From the NCBI RefSeq assembly GCF_003148475.1, contig NZ_QGGG01000005.1:124001-188000 (forward strand): 64,000 nt of DNA, read 5' to 3'. The position numbers and the translations under genes were made by a program. The notes under the pieces were generated by a model, which saw only the letters and a program-made list of their open reading frames with translations, had not been told where the DNA came from and did not search any database. This document shows, in pieces, positions 44,490 to 53,219 of the stretch. This DNA comes from Pseudaminobacter salicylatoxidans (GTDB lineage: Bacteria > Pseudomonadota > Alphaproteobacteria > Rhizobiales > Rhizobiaceae). Numbering within the stretch: position 1 is the first letter of the stretch; every line of letters begins with the position of its first letter.

Positions 44490-45434
44490 ATGAGTGCCGA
44501 GGATGGCGCCAACACCGCACAGCCGTTCGACATAAGGCGGCTGCGCTATTTCCTTGCCGTGGCGCGCGAGCTGCATTTCGGCCGTGCCGCCGACCGGCTG
44601 GGCATCGCCCAGCCGCCGCTGTCGCGCATGATCGCCCAGCTCGAACGCGATCTCGACGTACAGCTCTTCGACCGCAGCCGCAGCCAGATCGCCCTCACCC
44701 AGGCCGGTGAACTGCTGAAGACGCGGGCGGGTTATATCACTGAGGAAATCGAGCGCGCCGTGCGCGATGTCCGCCTCATCGGCAAGGGCGGCTCGGGCGT
44801 GCTGCGCGTCTCCTTCGTCGGCTCGGCCACACATGGCCCGTTTCCGACGCTCATCAAGCGCTTCCGCTGTGCCTACCCGGAAGTTGACCTGCGGCTCAGC
44901 GCCATGAACAACGCCGAATCCCACGAGCAGCTCATCACCCGCGCCATCGACGTGGCGCTGGTGCGGCCGAGCCTGGACGACGCCACCTTGCGCCAGCAGC
45001 TTTTCGTCGAGGAGCCGCTGGTGGCAGCGGTGCATGAGAGTGCGGCGAAGGAACTTGGCCCCTCGATCCGCCTGGCGGCGCTGAAGGACCATCCCTTCGT
45101 GCTCTTTCCGCGCAAGCCGCGCCCCTGTTTTGCCGACATGGTGCTCGGCCTGTGCGCCGAAGCCGGCTTCCAGCCGCCGCAGATCGTGTGGGCGCCGGAT
45201 TACCAGACCGCGATCAGCCTGGTGGCAGTGGGCGAAGGCATTTCCATCGTGCCCGCCTGTTGTGAGGCGGCAAACCGGCCCGGCGTCAGCTTCTGCCACC
45301 TCAGCGACGATCAGGCGCGTACCCGCCTGTCGATCTGCGCGCGCAGCGACAACCAAAGCCCCCAGGTGTTCAAGTTCCTCGATTTTGCGCGCTCCTTCGC
45401 GCGCAGCATCGCCAGCGCGCAAGCGGAGGCATGA
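44490..45434 (+). CDS. LysR-family regulator, BenM/CatM-like
   Basis: The 314-residue protein has an HTH of the aromatic-degradation LysR branch (ARELHFGRAADRLGIAQPPL then SRMIAQLERDLDVQLF) and an effector domain from about residue 100 (GVLRVSFVGSATHG). Many relatives respond to muconate or similar acids. It sits in the same direction as hpaC and the muconate cycloisomerase gene. A paralogue is encoded at 46686; either could bind the GGTAT-N6-nnACC elements. Confidence 0.88.
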   Translation: MSAEDGANTAQPFDIRRLRYFLAVARELHFGRAADRLGIAQPPLSRMIAQLERDLDVQLFDRSRSQIALTQAGELLKTRAGYITEEIERAVRDVRLIGKGGSGVLRVSFVGSATHGPFPTLIKRFRCAYPEVDLRLSAMNNAESHEQLITRAIDVALVRPSLDDATLRQQLFVEEPLVAAVHESAAKELGPSIRLAALKDHPFVLFPRKPRPCFADMVLGLCAEAGFQPPQIVWAPDYQTAISLVAVGEGISIVPACCEAANRPGVSFCHLSDDQARTRLSICARSDNQSPQVFKFLDFARSFARSIASAQAEA

Positions 45435-45442
45435 CATCGTGC

Positions 45443-45458
45443 GGTATCGCGTCAGACC
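45443..45458. promoter_or_regulatory. Partial LysR-type 16-bp element before the cycloisomerase gene
   Basis: GGTAT-CGCGTC-AGACC keeps the left half and the ACC end of the element, 75 bases upstream of the GTG start. It overlaps the space after the LysR gene. Confidence 0.4.
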
Positions 45459-45532
45459 CGGCGAGTATTGGACAATCGGCGCCGCCGCCTCGAAACTCCG
45501 ACCATCAATTGCAGTGAAGAAACGAGCGTAAC

Positions 45533-46684
45533 GTGACCACCACCATCGACCATATCGAGAGCATCATCATCGACGTGCCCACAGTGCGCGGCCATGTCCT
45601 GTCGATGACGACGATGATGACCCAGTCCGTGGTGCTGGTGCGTGTCCGCTTCTCGGACGGATCGGCAGGCTGGGGCGAAGGCGCCTCCATCGGCGGCCTT
45701 TCCTACGGTCCCGAAAGCGTGGAAAGCATCAAGCTCGCCATCGACAGCTATATCGCGCCGGTGCTGATGGGAAGGGATGCCGACCGTATCGCCGCCGCTT
45801 CCGGGCTGATGGCGCGCGCGGTCAAGGGCAATCACGCAGCCCGCGCGGCGGTGGAAACAGCGCTGTGGGACGGGCTCGCCCGTCGCCTCGGCGTTCCGGT
45901 CGCGCAGCTCTTCGGCGGCCGCATCCACGACCGGCTGCCGGTGGCCTGGACGCTCGCCTCCGGAAATAGCGAGACCGACATAGCCGAGGCCGAGCGGATG
46001 CTTTCAGAGCGCCGGCACCGCGATTTCAAGCTGAAGATCGGCAAGCGCAAGGTGAAGGAGGACCTTGCCCATGTCGCGGCCATTGCCCGCGCCGTCGGTG
46101 ACCGGGGCACCATCCGCGTCGACGTCAACCAGGCGTGGAGCCTGACCGAGGCCCGCTACGGCGTGAGGGGCCTGCAGGAAATCGGCTGCGTGCTGATCGA
46201 GCAGCCGGTGCCGCGCGAACGGCTAGACGGCTTGCGTGCGCTTACCCAAGGCTACGAGATCGCCATCATGGCCGACGAGGTGCTGCAAGGACCGGCCGAC
46301 GCCATGCGCGTCGCAGCTGAGCGCGCCGCCGACGTGTTTGCCGTCAAGGTCTGCCAATCGGGCGGGCTGATGCCGGCCGCCGAGGTCATCGCCATTGCGC
46401 GCGCCGCCGGCATCGGGCTCTATGGCGGCACCATGCTGGAAAGCGGACTGGGCACGGCCGCGGCCGTGCAGCTCTTCGCCACGGTGCCCGAACTGGCCTG
46501 GGGCACTGAGCTGTTTGGCCCCTTGCTGCTGACGGAGGAAATCCTCGCCGAGCCATTGCGCTATGGCGATTTCTCCGTCGCCGTGCCGGATGGCCCCGGA
46601 ATTGGCACCGTGCCCGATCCCGACAAGGTGAAATTCTACCGTCGCGACCGGCCCGGCTCGCTGATGGCGGTCGGCACCGCCTGA
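45533..46684 (+). CDS. catB: Muconate cycloisomerase (enolase superfamily)
   Basis: The 383-residue protein converts cis,cis-muconate to muconolactone, or a substituted muconate to its lactone. Enolase-superfamily residues are visible: K166-L-K168 (FKLKIG), Asp 197 (RVDVNQ), Glu 223 (LIEQP), Asp 248 (MADEV), Lys 272 (VKVCQSGG) and a C-terminal MLESGLGT. It starts at GTG. Chloromuconate cycloisomerases have the same scaffold, so the natural substrate is not settled. It lies downstream of a BenM-like regulator and convergent with another. Confidence 0.88.
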   Translation: MTTTIDHIESIIIDVPTVRGHVLSMTTMMTQSVVLVRVRFSDGSAGWGEGASIGGLSYGPESVESIKLAIDSYIAPVLMGRDADRIAAASGLMARAVKGNHAARAAVETALWDGLARRLGVPVAQLFGGRIHDRLPVAWTLASGNSETDIAEAERMLSERRHRDFKLKIGKRKVKEDLAHVAAIARAVGDRGTIRVDVNQAWSLTEARYGVRGLQEIGCVLIEQPVPRERLDGLRALTQGYEIAIMADEVLQGPADAMRVAAERAADVFAVKVCQSGGLMPAAEVIAIARAAGIGLYGGTMLESGLGTAAAVQLFATVPELAWGTELFGPLLLTEEILAEPLRYGDFSVAVPDGPGIGTVPDPDKVKFYRRDRPGSLMAVGTA

Positions 46685-46685
46685 T

Positions 46686-47573
46686 TTACACCACCTTGCG
46701 CGCCACCTTCTGGGCCAGCGTCACGAAATTGTGGACGTGGATGCCCTGCTCGTCGATGCGATGATTGACGGAAATGCCGGTGCGTATCGTCAGGTCGGCG
46801 ATCTCGTGATAGCGCACGCCGTTGCGCTGCACCGCGCCGACCGAGGCCGGAACCAGCGCCACGCCCTCGCCCACCGAAACCAGCGCGATCGCCGTCTGGA
46901 AATCCATGGTGAAGACGCGCCGGGAAGTATCCGCGCCCACGCTCTCGCAGGCGGCGATGACGACATCGGCGAATGAGGGGCGCGGATATTCGGGGTAGAG
47001 GATATAAGTCGACTGCGCGAGGTGCGGCAACGACACCGGACCTTGCGTGGTGATCAGCGCATCGGGTGCGGCCAGCACCAGCGGCTCATCCACCAGTTTG
47101 CGGGTGACGATCTCGCTGTCGTTGAGCGCTGGCCGCGCAATGGCGATGTCGATGTCGCGCCGGATCAGCGACCGCTGTAGCTGCGCATTGTTCATTGGCG
47201 CCAGCGACAGGTTGACTTCCGGCCAGGACGCCCGGAAGGATTTCAGGATCGTTGGCAGCATGCCGTAGGTGGCCGAGCCGACGAAGCCGATGCGCAGCCG
47301 TCCCTCGGCCCCCTGCCCAATGCGCCTGATCTCCAGCCTGATGTCGCTGAGCTCGGCCAGCAATGCCGATCCGCGCTGGTAGAAGCGCTCGCCCGCCTGC
47401 GTCAGCGAAATCGCATTGCGGCCCCGATTGATGAGCTGCGCGCCGAGATCACTTTCGATCTGCTGGATCTGGCGCGACAGCGGCGGCTGCGCCATGCCCA
47501 GCCGCTCGGCGGCGCGGCCGAAATGCAGCTCCTCGGCAAGGGCAATGAAATATTCGATCTGCTTCAGGTTCAT
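46686..47573 (-). CDS. LysR-family regulator, CatR/BenM-like
   Basis: The 295-residue protein has a typical aromatic-pathway LysR HTH (LKQIEYFIALAEELHFGRAA, then MAQPPLSRQIQQIESDLG) and an effector domain from about residue 90 (GRLRIGFVGSATYG). It is a clear paralogue of the 44490 gene. The ATG at 47573 gives the family's usual start. It follows the dioxygenase gene on the same strand but is separated from it by a strong terminator. Confidence 0.88.
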   Translation of the reverse strand: MNLKQIEYFIALAEELHFGRAAERLGMAQPPLSRQIQQIESDLGAQLINRGRNAISLTQAGERFYQRGSALLAELSDIRLEIRRIGQGAEGRLRIGFVGSATYGMLPTILKSFRASWPEVNLSLAPMNNAQLQRSLIRRDIDIAIARPALNDSEIVTRKLVDEPLVLAAPDALITTQGPVSLPHLAQSTYILYPEYPRPSFADVVIAACESVGADTSRRVFTMDFQTAIALVSVGEGVALVPASVGAVQRNGVRYHEIADLTIRTGISVNHRIDEQGIHVHNFVTLAQKVARKVV

Positions 47574-47636
47574 CGGCGTTCTCCGCGCCCCAAGCTGATA
47601 CGCGCGCCGGGATATGGCAAGCGGCGGCACAACGCA

Positions 47637-47669
47637 AAAATGCCGCGCCCCTGAGGGCGCGGCATTTTT
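47637..47669. terminator. Strong terminator after the ring-cleavage dioxygenase gene
   Basis: AAAATGCCGCGCCC and GGGCGCGGCATTTT form a 14-bp stem around CTGA with flanking A and T runs. It sits immediately after the dioxygenase stop codon and insulates the LysR gene beyond it. Confidence 0.85.
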
Positions 47670-47685
47670 GCTTGGGAGATGAAAT

Positions 47686-48561
47686 CTATTCGGCTGCCAG
47701 TCTTTGTTCCTGCGCCTGCGGCTTCAGCGTGAAGTCGAAGCGGACATAGAGGTCGGTATCGTCGCCGGGCCGGCCCGGCTCGAACCTGGCGACGAGGCTG
47801 TTCTTCACTGCGAACACCGAGTCTTCGTCGAGCCATGGACTGTCGGCGTCGAATACCTGGCTGACCAGCGTGCGGTAGCCGTCCCTGGCCACGATGAAGT
47901 GAAGATGTCCGGGCCGATTGGGGTGGTGCCCCATATAGCGGATGAGTTCGCCGGCCGTTTCGTTGTCCGGGATCGGATATGGCACCGGCCGCACCGCGCG
48001 CAGGGCGAAATGACCATCCTCGTCCGTTTCGAACCGGCCACGCAGATTGTATTCGGGCTGATTGGGGTCGTGGTTCTCGTAAAGGCCGTTCGGTGCATCC
48101 TCCCAGATATCGAGCGTGACGCCGGCGAGCGGCTTGCCATCGGTGTCACGCACATATCCTTCCACCAGGACGCTTTCCTCGCCGTCGAAATGCTTCTGCA
48201 CGGTCGATGCGCCCTTGGGCAGGACCGGCGGGTTTTCGCGATAGAACGGCCCGAGCACGGTCGATTCACTTTCGTCCCCGTCGATCGGGTTCGACAGCAT
48301 GTCGACCAGCACCTCGACGCCGAGAATATCGCCCAGAAGGATGAATTCCTGCCGCCTGTCGTCGCAGACCTTGCCGGCACGAGCCAGATAATCGCAAGCC
48401 TGCAGGAACTCGTGATGCTGCAGCTTCACATCGCGGCAGAAGCCGTGCAAATGCTTGAGCAGAGACGTCATGATCTCGCGCTGCCGCGGCGAGACCTCGC
48501 CATGCCGGCCGAGCGATTCGACGACGACATCGGTGACGTTTTCAATGGTTACGTTGCGCAT
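47686..48561 (-). CDS. Intradiol (catechol / hydroxyquinol) 1,2-dioxygenase
   Basis: The 291-residue protein is a non-haem Fe(III) ring-cleaving dioxygenase. Iron ligands are Tyr 161 (GLYENHD), Tyr 195 (PVPYPIP), His 219 and His 221 (PGHLHFIV), at the family's spacing. The N-terminal helical domain (about 100 residues) is normal for catechol-type enzymes. Hydroxyquinol 1,2-dioxygenases are close relatives, but a muconate cycloisomerase and no maleylacetate reductase nearby favour catechol. Two palindromes lie in its promoter. Confidence 0.88.
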   Translation of the reverse strand: MRNVTIENVTDVVVESLGRHGEVSPRQREIMTSLLKHLHGFCRDVKLQHHEFLQACDYLARAGKVCDDRRQEFILLGDILGVEVLVDMLSNPIDGDESESTVLGPFYRENPPVLPKGASTVQKHFDGEESVLVEGYVRDTDGKPLAGVTLDIWEDAPNGLYENHDPNQPEYNLRGRFETDEDGHFALRAVRPVPYPIPDNETAGELIRYMGHHPNRPGHLHFIVARDGYRTLVSQVFDADSPWLDEDSVFAVKNSLVARFEPGRPGDDTDLYVRFDFTLKPQAQEQRLAAE

Positions 48562-48653
48562 GCCTTTCCTCCCGGTGTGCGATGGGAGCCCTGCCTGCCC
48601 CCTGAACCGTCCCGACTATCCACGTCCTGCCCGGCCACGCCAATGCACCGGCC

Positions 48654-48669
48654 GGTATCGCCCGATACC
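48654..48669. promoter_or_regulatory. LysR-type 16-bp palindrome, dioxygenase promoter (proximal site)
   Basis: GGTATCG-CC-CGATACC is a perfect 7-bp inverted repeat in the divergent promoter between the dioxygenase and SCP2-like genes. It fits LysR recognition. Confidence 0.6.
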
Positions 48670-48693
48670 CGACCTTTGCGCTCCATTCTTGCC

Positions 48694-48709
48694 GGTATGA
48701 AGGCATACC
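48694..48709. promoter_or_regulatory. LysR-type 16-bp palindrome, dioxygenase promoter (distal site)
   Basis: GGTATG-AAGG-CATACC is a perfect 6-bp inverted repeat 40 bp from the 48654 site. Paired sites are typical of LysR recognition and activation boxes. Confidence 0.6.
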
Positions 48710-48804
48710 TTGCCCGGCATTGCCAGGAAGGAGCGCCCTGTCCTTGATGGAATGATGCCGCATCGCGCTCGATTGGTCGATGCCGGATGGAGGATAGAGG
48801 CACC

Positions 48805-49191
48805 ATGCTGGACACCCTGTTGACGATGCAGCAAAGGCTCAACGCCACACCGCATCTTCTGCGCCTTGGAAGGCTGTTTTGCGAAACCGTCCTCATCGAG
48901 GTCGAGGACCAGTCGTTCTATCTGCAATTCCGCGACGGGCACCTTGTATCGGTGACGCCAGGCCCCAGCAGCAAGACCCCCTGGCGCTTTGCCCTGCACA
49001 CCGACACGGCCGCGCTCGAGGCCTTCTGGCAACCGCTGCCGGCCCCAGGTTTCCACGACATATTCGGGCTGGTGAAGATCGGCCGGGGCCGCATCGACGG
49101 CGACATCCTGGCGCTGGTGAAGAACCTGCGCTTCTTCAAGGAATTCATGGCGCTCGGCCGCGCTACGGACAGCAGGGAGCAGCCGGCATGA
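48805..49191 (+). CDS. Small SCP2-like / hypothetical protein
   Basis: The 128-residue protein has the shape of an SCP2 (sterol-carrier-like) domain: VEDQSFYLQFRDGHLVSVTPG, then FGLVKIGRGRIDGDILALVKNL. The fold call is weak. The ATG at 48805 has GAGG five bases upstream; an ATG at 48787 is possible. The gene overlaps the alpha/beta hydrolase gene by four bases and is divergent from the dioxygenase gene. It may bind a hydrophobic pathway intermediate. Confidence 0.65.
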   Translation: MLDTLLTMQQRLNATPHLLRLGRLFCETVLIEVEDQSFYLQFRDGHLVSVTPGPSSKTPWRFALHTDTAALEAFWQPLPAPGFHDIFGLVKIGRGRIDGDILALVKNLRFFKEFMALGRATDSREQPA

Positions 49192-50063
49192 CATTCGAAC
49201 CGATCACCGGCGGCTACATCAACATCACCGTCGGCGGCCGCGCATTGCGCGTCTTCGTCGAGATGGCCGGCGAAGGCCGGCCGGTCCTGTGCCTGCACAC
49301 GGCCGGTGCCGACACCCGCCAGTGGCGGCATATCCTGAACGATGCCGAACTGACCAGCGGCAACCGCTTCTTCGCCTTCGACATGCCCTGGCACGGCAAG
49401 TCCCTGCCGCCCCGGGGTTTCGAAACGGAAGAATATCTGCTCACCACCGAAACCTATATCGAGACGGTGCTGGCGGTGGCCGACGCGCTGGCGCTGGAGC
49501 GCCCGATATTGGCCGGCTGCTCGATGGGCGGGCGCATCGCCTTGCAGATCGCAGCGCTGCATCCGGAACGCTTTTCCGGCTTCATCGCCATCGAGGCTTC
49601 CGACTTCCAGCCCGCCTGGTACGACATCGACTGGTTCCACCGCCCCGATGCCCATGGCGGCGAGATGGGGGCCGCCCTTGTCTCGACCAACATATCACCA
49701 CATGCGCCGGCGCCGGATCGCTGGGCGACGCTGTGGATGTTCATGCAGTCCGGCCCCGGCGTGTTCCGCGGCGACCTGTCCTTCTACACGCAGGACAGGA
49801 GCCTGATCGAGCGGTTGCATCTCATCGATACGGCACATACGCCGGTGCATTTCCTGGTCGGGGCCTATGATCTCACCTGCACCCCGGAGGATGCCCGCCG
49901 CACAGCCGACGCCATCGAGGGCGCAACTCTGTCCGTCATGCCGGAACTCGGGCATTTTCCGATGTCGGAGCATCCCGAGGCCTTCCGGCCCTATTTCGCC
50001 GACGCACTGAAGCGGATGGACCGGCGCCAACCGGCAGTTGCCGCGGGGCATCAGGACGCCTGA
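49188..50063 (+). CDS. Alpha/beta hydrolase, possible enol-lactonase
   Basis: The 291-residue protein has the alpha/beta hydrolase layout: VLCLHTAGADTRQW (oxyanion), FDMPWHGKS, nucleophile Ser in AGCSMGGRIAL, acid Asp in GAYDLTCTPED and His in LGHFPMSEHPE. It overlaps the SCP2-like gene (ATGA), so the two are translationally coupled. In ortho-cleavage clusters such an enzyme is often a 3-oxoadipate enol-lactonase (CatD/PcaD). That is an inference; other ester or lactone hydrolysis is possible. Confidence 0.8.
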   Translation: MTFEPITGGYINITVGGRALRVFVEMAGEGRPVLCLHTAGADTRQWRHILNDAELTSGNRFFAFDMPWHGKSLPPRGFETEEYLLTTETYIETVLAVADALALERPILAGCSMGGRIALQIAALHPERFSGFIAIEASDFQPAWYDIDWFHRPDAHGGEMGAALVSTNISPHAPAPDRWATLWMFMQSGPGVFRGDLSFYTQDRSLIERLHLIDTAHTPVHFLVGAYDLTCTPEDARRTADAIEGATLSVMPELGHFPMSEHPEAFRPYFADALKRMDRRQPAVAAGHQDA

Positions 50064-50129
50064 GACAAGGCGGCAGCGATCACCGGGATCGTGCCGGGGT
50101 GATCCTCGCGCGCGGGATATGAATACGCA

Positions 50130-50774
50130 TCACTCCGTTGCAACCGGTTGCATGGCGCGCCTGCGGCCGCGGCGTGGTTGCAGGCTGCGGACGATCCGAT
50201 AGGCGATCAGGACAGCCAGCAGCCCCAGATAGAAATAGTGCTCGGCTGCCAGCACCTTGGTCGAAAGCGCAAAATGCAGCCCCGCCAGGCCGGCAATGAC
50301 GTAGACAAGCCTGTGCAGGCGGGACCAGTTACGGCCCAGGCGTTTGATCGAAAAGCTGTTCGAGGTCAAAGCCAGCGGCACGAGCAGCAACAACGCGGCC
50401 ATGCCAAGGGTTATGAACGGGCGTTTCACAATGTCGGCCAGCACCGCCGACGGCACAAGCGCCTGATCCAGAACCAGATAGACGGCAAAATGCATGAGGA
50501 CGTAGTAAAAACTCAACAATCCGAGGGCGCGGCGATAGCGGATCAAATTCGGCCCGCCAAGATCGCGGAGGGGCGATACGGCCAGCGTCAGGACGATAAA
50601 GCGCAGCGCCCACAGGCCCAGATGATGCTCGAATGTCTTGACGGGATCGGCTCCCAGATTGCCCGTCGCGCCCAGATAGAAGCCCCATGCGGCGGGAAGC
50701 AGGCCCGCGACATACAGCATCCAGACCGATGCCGGGCGCCATCGCCTTGCAATTCCGGACCGAAGAAGCGCCAT
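50130..50774 (-). CDS. msrQ: MsrQ, haem-binding membrane subunit of periplasmic Met-sulfoxide reductase
   Basis: The 214-residue membrane protein has six hydrophobic segments of the ferric-reductase-like MsrQ family. Haem His candidates are in FEHHLGLWALR, YYVLMHFAVYLVL and RLHRLVYVIAGLAGLHF. It hands electrons from the inner membrane to MsrP. Its ATG overlaps the msrP stop codon. Confidence 0.92.
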   Translation of the reverse strand: MALLRSGIARRWRPASVWMLYVAGLLPAAWGFYLGATGNLGADPVKTFEHHLGLWALRFIVLTLAVSPLRDLGGPNLIRYRRALGLLSFYYVLMHFAVYLVLDQALVPSAVLADIVKRPFITLGMAALLLLVPLALTSNSFSIKRLGRNWSRLHRLVYVIAGLAGLHFALSTKVLAAEHYFYLGLLAVLIAYRIVRSLQPRRGRRRAMQPVATE

Positions 50775-51718
50775 CAGAAGTATTTCCCGAGGTCCATGCC
50801 GCTATAAAGGCTCGCCACCTCGTCGGCATAGCCGTTGAACGGCAATGTCGGCCGGCGGCTCGCACCAAAGAAACCGCCTTCCCCTATCGGCCTTTCCGTC
50901 GCCTGGCTCCAGCGGGGATGATCGACGGCCGGGTTCACATTGGCATAGAACCCGTATTCCGTCGGGTTGACGACCTGCCAGGTGTTCTTGGGCTGCTTGT
51001 CGGTGAGTGTGATCCGCACGATCGATTTTATGCCCTTGAAGCCGTATTTCCATGGCACCACGAGCCGGATGGGCGCGCCGTTCTGGTTCGGCAGCGTCTG
51101 CCCATAAAGCCCGACGGCCAACAATGTCAGCGGATGGCGCGCCTCGTCCAGCCGCAGGCCCTCGACATAGGGCCATGGAAGCGACTGGAACAGACCACTC
51201 TGGCCCGGCATTTCGGATGGCCGCACCACGGTTTCGAATGCGACATATTTCGCGCTGCCGAGCGGTTCGACCTTGTCGAGAAGAGATGCCAGCGGAAAGC
51301 CATCCCACGGAATGACCATCGACCATGCTTCTACGCACCGCATGCGGTAGATCCGCTCCTCGACAGGAAACGATTTGATGAGTTGGTCGATATCGAAGGT
51401 GCCGGGCTTGGCGACCATTCCGTCCACCTGAATGGTCCAGGGCAAAGGCTTGAACGCGCCGGATTTTTCGGAAGGATCATCCTTTCCGAGACCGAATTCA
51501 TAAAAATTGTTGTAGGTCGTCACATCTTCGAACGGTGTCGCCTTGTCATCGACCGAATATGTGCTCCGGGTGGCCTGAAGCGACCGGGCCGACCCTGGCG
51601 TCGTATAAGCCGCAAGGCCCGCCGCCATGGCCCCGGTGAGAAATTCCCGTCTTCCCAGATAGACCTGGCGGGGGGTGATTTCGGATGCGGGCACCGGAGT
51701 GGGGCGATAGCGGCGCAT
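50774..51718 (-). CDS. msrP: MsrP, molybdopterin catalytic subunit of periplasmic Met-sulfoxide reductase
   Basis: The 314-residue protein repairs oxidised methionine in periplasmic proteins. A Tat signal is visible ([17 protein letters not shown]), followed by the sulfite-oxidase-type Moco domain with ligand Cys in [16 protein letters not shown]. The ATG at 51718 is used; a longer in-frame reading adds 20 residues ahead of the Tat region. It is the first gene of the msrPQ pair, which overlap. Confidence 0.93.
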   Translation of the reverse strand: MRRYRPTPVPASEITPRQVYLGRREFLTGAMAAGLAAYTTPGSARSLQATRSTYSVDDKATPFEDVTTYNNFYEFGLGKDDPSEKSGAFKPLPWTIQVDGMVAKPGTFDIDQLIKSFPVEERIYRMRCVEAWSMVIPWDGFPLASLLDKVEPLGSAKYVAFETVVRPSEMPGQSGLFQSLPWPYVEGLRLDEARHPLTLLAVGLYGQTLPNQNGAPIRLVVPWKYGFKGIKSIVRITLTDKQPKNTWQVVNPTEYGFYANVNPAVDHPRWSQATERPIGEGGFFGASRRPTLPFNGYADEVASLYSGMDLGKYF

Positions 51719-52226
51719 TTGTCGTCCTTTCGAGATAGCCGGGTCGGCTTCGGCCTTTTGAGGTTCACGTCGTCGCAATTCGGAGTTCCAGACGTTTTCC
51801 CGCCGCTTCCACGGCGGCGCGGGCCTGTCCGTCCATCCATCATGCGCATGTAGACGTCTCAGGCGGCATTATATTCCGCGACGGCCGAAAATCATTGCGT
51901 CAACGCCGATGGTAGCCCGTGGAGGCTCTCGCCAGCGCGCATGCGATGCAGACGCGCTGCTTCTGGCCCCCGGAGAGGGAACGCAGATAGCGGCCGAGCA
52001 CGTCGACGGGCAGCGCGACCTTCTCAAGCAGGTCGCGCGTGCGTGCGCGTCCCTCAGCAGCAGAAAGAAAACGAGCCGGTGGCCAGCAGCCTTTGTAAAA
52101 TGATTGTTCCGCCCTGGCCGAGCTCCAAAGTGCCGCTCATCAGCCAGTGGTCGAAACGCAATCCGCCCTCCGAACATGCGTCTCATGGATAGTTGCGCGC
52201 TCGCAGCCCCAGCAGTTGCTTCACCT
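51719..52226. other. Degenerate region upstream of the ars island
   Basis: No intact gene is supported here. Part encodes a fragment of an ABC transporter ATPase on the minus strand, listed separately. The rest (about 52060-52226) gives short peptide runs I cannot assign. It looks like eroded DNA at the edge of an acquired segment. Confidence 0.5.
51915..52060 (-). pseudogene. Remnant of an ABC transporter ATPase (C-terminal half signature)
   Basis: Minus-strand translation gives LLEKVALPVDVLGRYLRSL followed by SGGQKQRVCIACALARAS, the ABC signature motif of an oligopeptide/glutathione-type ATPase. There is no Walker A or complete Walker B nearby and the frame soon closes, so only about 45 codons remain. 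Confidence 0.6.
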
Positions 52227-52566
52227 CTAACTCGCCGGATCGTACATGAACTCGCGGAGTTCTTGCGAGCAACGGCAGGCGATCGCGATCTTCTTCGCCC
52301 ATTGCACAGCATCCTCGCGGGTCGGCCATTCCAACACTGTGAGCCCACCCTTGAGTTGGCTCCCCGGATAAATCTCAGTGGACACCGATCCGTCGCCGGA
52401 GACCAACACGGGATCGACCTGCTCATCGATTCCTCCCCCCAAACACGTAGACACCGGCTGCTTTGGCTTCCTCGATCACCGCACGAGCCTCGGCGGAGAC
52501 GATCGGGAACTCTTCGCCCGTGAGCACCATAGCTTCGCTCGGGAAGGAGATGAGATACTTGGTCAT
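52227..52566 (-). pseudogene. YCII-related (DGPF) protein gene with a single frameshift
   Basis: Two frames together encode a ~113-residue YCII-related protein. The first begins MTKYLISFPSEAMVLTGEEF and runs to KAAGVYVFGG; the second continues GGIDEQVDPVLVSGDG to the stop at 52227. They are offset by one base in a run of six G (minus strand) near 52435. The length (340 bases, one more than 113 codons) shows a +1 change. It is either a real inactivation or a homopolymer sequencing error. Confidence 0.75.
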
Positions 52567-52675
52567 TCCTTATTGATGCATCAAGGATACAATAGCGGCA
52601 AATCAACAAGCGCCCTTGCAGGTCTGCGTTCGGCTCCCCGAAGCGTCCGCAAGAAGGTCGATTGCCGAGACGATA

Positions 52676-53173
52676 CTATCCGCAACAGGACGCGGCTCCG
52701 GTCTGCTGCGCTCGGTGCCTTGGCTTGCAGATGGCAGGGCGCGGAGCGAGGTGCGCAGTCACCCGGTCGCCCTCGATGTCGAGGCCGCCAACGTCGTAGA
52801 CCTTCATGGGCTCGCCCGGCCTGCTCACCTCCCATGTCAGTCGTGCGGCGTGGTCGAGCGCGACCCTGCTGCTGACCTTCGCGAGGATCGTCCGGAATTT
52901 GGCGACGGTCATGGGCATACCGCCTTCGCCCGCCGGAATGTCCTCCACCTGTAGAACGGTTTCCTGCCATGCGTCGGGATTGCCGCCGCAATCCAGCGTG
53001 ACGAAGGAGCCCGCCTTTACCTCGGTGACGTGATAGCCGGGCTGCACCCGCTGCCCGTCGTCATATGCGAGGACAAGGGCTTTGTCCGCATGGGTCTCCA
53101 GTGCGTCGAGGAAGACCCCGAGCGAGGCATCGCCGTGAAAATCTGTCTTGCGGGGGCTGGCGTGAACGTTCAT
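52676..53173 (-). CDS. DUF6428-family protein of arsenic-resistance loci
   Basis: The 165-residue protein matches DUF6428, a family typically found beside arsR: LGVFLDALETHADKALVLAY, GQRVQPGYHVTEVKAGSF, LDCGGNPDAWQETVLQ, MTVAKFRTILAKV and a Cys-rich end (ICKPRH ... SCCG). The final Cys pair could bind arsenic, but this is inference. The ATG at 53173 is preferred; a longer start at 53221 would overlap arsR. It is divergent from arsR across a palindromic operator. Confidence 0.82.
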   Translation of the reverse strand: MNVHASPRKTDFHGDASLGVFLDALETHADKALVLAYDDGQRVQPGYHVTEVKAGSFVTLDCGGNPDAWQETVLQVEDIPAGEGGMPMTVAKFRTILAKVSSRVALDHAARLTWEVSRPGEPMKVYDVGGLDIEGDRVTAHLAPRPAICKPRHRAQQTGAASCCG

Positions 53174-53185
53174 GAGCGTGTATCC

Positions 53186-53217
53186 ATATTTCAACAACTC
53201 TTGAGAGATTGAAATAT
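53186..53217. promoter_or_regulatory. ArsR operator, divergent promoter
   Basis: ATATTTCAA and TTGAAATAT are perfect 9-bp inverted arms spaced by 14 bases. The right arm ends two bases before the arsR start. ArsR-type operators commonly have TTCAA ... TTGAA arms. Confidence 0.75.
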
Positions 53218-53219
53218 CC

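Noticed and set aside
47686-48561. Hydroxyquinol 1,2-dioxygenase as a definite call
   Set aside because: Sequence alone does not separate it from catechol 1,2-dioxygenase; the cycloisomerase neighbour and lack of maleylacetate reductase favour catechol.
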